A stretch of DNA of 13,944 nucleotides from a bacterium. GTDB taxonomy: Bacteria > Dependentiae > Babeliae > Babeliales > UASB340. The stretch lies in the NCBI GenBank assembly GCA_030630075.1, contig DAOVNS010000030.1, forward strand, positions 1-13,944. Reading direction: 5' to 3'. Both the position numbers and the translations under genes were made by a program. Position 1 is the first letter of the stretch, and each line of letters begins with the position of its first letter. Shown here piece after piece: positions 13,008 through 13,944 of the stretch. The notes beneath the pieces are model-generated. The model searched no databases. It was not told the origin of the DNA and saw only the letters and a program-made list of their open reading frames with translations.

Positions 13008-13944
13008 GTGATTAATAAATTAAAACAAGTTTTGTTCAAAAAAATATTTTTGGTGGGTGTTTTTACTTTAAATATCTTTAATTTTAATTTTGTATTTTGT
13101 ATTCAAGACTCTGATGTGCAGGATAATCCTGAAATATCAGATTTGGTAAAAGATTTTTTTGCATTGCAAGAAAACGGGGGCCTGGAAAATCTTGATTTGA
13201 AAAATCTTGATACTTTAAAAGATGACCAATCTGATGATGAAGTCGAAGAAGATGAAGACGATTTTTTCTTGAAATTTGATATGTTTTTAAATCAACCTGC
13301 AAAGATGGCAGAAAAGTTACCTGCAGAGCATAAAGAGCAAGTTCTTAATTGTTGGCAAAATGGACAACAAATTTTTGCATCATTACAGCATCCAACTATT
13401 TTTATTTCAAATATTGTTCAAGATTTAAATATAAAATTAGAAGAAAATGTTTTAAGAGGTGGTGAAAATCAGTATGTAAGTTCTTTGCAGGCTGTTTTAT
13501 CTAAAATTAAAGCGTTTCTTGATAATCAAAACTTACAGTTTGCCTTGCAATTGGGAATGTTTGGTGATTTAGCAAAAAAAGATCTAAATCCAATTATTAC
13601 TCAATTAAGTGAGTGCATACAAAGTTTTGATCAAAATATCGATTCTGATATTGAAGAAAAAAACATCCTGAAAGAGGATTTGCAAGTTATTTTGAAATCT
13701 TTAAAGGCTTTAAATGAAAGCAATATGCCTGCGTTGGCTGTTTACAAACAAAAATATATTCAAAACGACTTGAAAGCTGTTGTTGATGAATTAATTTTAA
13801 CACAAGCGGTTTTAGATAATTTAGCTGAAGAATCTAAAGATATTGATGATCAAGAATTAAAAAAGGCGATTAGCTTTTGGCAAGAAACTTTGGGCGAACT
13901 TGAACCATTAAAGGCTCTTGCTGGAGTTAAACAGAAAAGTTATG
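13008..13944 (+). CDS. Unrecognised exported protein with an acidic segment (3' end beyond the window)
   Basis: The reading frame stays open for 312 codons from a GTG at 13008 to the right edge, and GGGAT lies 7 bases upstream. The N-terminus has basic residues (KLKQVLFKK) and a long hydrophobic stretch (IFLVGVFTLNIFNFNFVFC), so a signal peptide of about 31 residues is likely. Next come a leucine/asparagine-rich stretch with loosely repeated NLDLKNLDTL, and a very acidic segment at about 72-85 (DDQSDDEVEEDEDD). The rest reads as largely helical, charged sequence with few glycines and no motif I recognise. Nothing suggests an enzyme. Surface, secreted or scaffold roles are all possible. The start and the exported character are reasonably supported; function is unknown. 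Confidence 0.75.
   Translation, partial: MINKLKQVLFKKIFLVGVFTLNIFNFNFVFCIQDSDVQDNPEISDLVKDFFALQENGGLENLDLKNLDTLKDDQSDDEVEEDEDDFFLKFDMFLNQPAKMAEKLPAEHKEQVLNCWQNGQQIFASLQHPTIFISNIVQDLNIKLEENVLRGGENQYVSSLQAVLSKIKAFLDNQNLQFALQLGMFGDLAKKDLNPIITQLSECIQSFDQNIDSDIEEKNILKEDLQVILKSLKALNESNMPALAVYKQKYIQNDLKAVVDELILTQAVLDNLAEESKDIDDQELKKAISFWQETLGELEPLKALAGVKQKSY

Noticed and set aside
13084..13302. Reverse open frame of 72 codons
   Set aside because: It opposes the long forward frame from 13008, which has a signal peptide, a ribosome site and a promoter; the reverse frame has none of these and low-complexity content.
1..13944. tRNA genes, CRISPR arrays, transposases or insertion-sequence ends
   Set aside because: No cloverleaf-like G/C stems, no regularly spaced repeats and no transposase motifs were seen. 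The only mobility-like sign is the yhhQ-tail direct repeat reported above.

Overview
The window looks like a chromosomal segment of a host-associated, Gram-negative-type bacterium with a very A+T-rich genome (about 30% G+C judged by eye). Four signs point that way: a lipoprotein signal peptide, a complete-looking peptidoglycan/division gene set, several predicted exported proteins with eukaryote-like ubiquitin-system domains (two RING fingers, ankyrin repeats, ubiquitin-interacting motifs), and a tRNA-guanine transglycosylase that resembles the queuine-using enzyme of Chlamydia. Together these fit an intracellular symbiont of protists. My best guess is the candidate phylum Dependentiae (TM6/Babeliales); a chlamydia-related lineage is the main alternative. 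The assignment is inference, because no rRNA gene is present.

Layout. 1-472 (-) is the 5' part of glycyl-tRNA synthetase. 623-1219 (-) is an unrecognised lipoprotein. 1355-2356 (+) is an FtsH-type AAA+ ATPase without its protease domain. 2436-3095 (+) is a YhhQ-family queuosine-precursor transporter. 3129-3725 (+) is an exported ankyrin-RING protein, followed by a short decayed copy of the yhhQ 3' end. 3832-5271 (-) is a glutamine synthetase with an N-terminal signal peptide. 5507-6640 (+) is tgt. 6818-7486 (+) is an exported RING protein with two ubiquitin-interacting motifs. 7504-8412 (-) is murB. 8582-12815 (+) is a probable operon of an AMIN-type amidase, a small membrane protein, murD and ftsW. 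13008 onward (+) is the start of an unrecognised exported acidic protein that runs off the window.

How the genes fit together. The transporter and Tgt form a plausible host-queuine salvage pair. MurB, MurD, FtsW and the amidase cover precursor synthesis, septal polymerisation and daughter-cell separation, which argues that the organism keeps a peptidoglycan wall. The two RING proteins, and possibly the exported glutamine synthetase and the AAA+ protein, look like a set directed at the host or the envelope. The most unusual points are the signal peptide on an otherwise intact glutamine synthetase, the RING plus tandem-UIM architecture, the Chlamydia-like Tgt pocket, and the direct repeat that brackets the ankyrin-RING gene.

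There is no gene-free stretch longer than 300 bases. Intergenic regions hold candidate promoters, palindromes and terminator hairpins, listed separately. I saw no tRNA, rRNA, CRISPR array or transposase.
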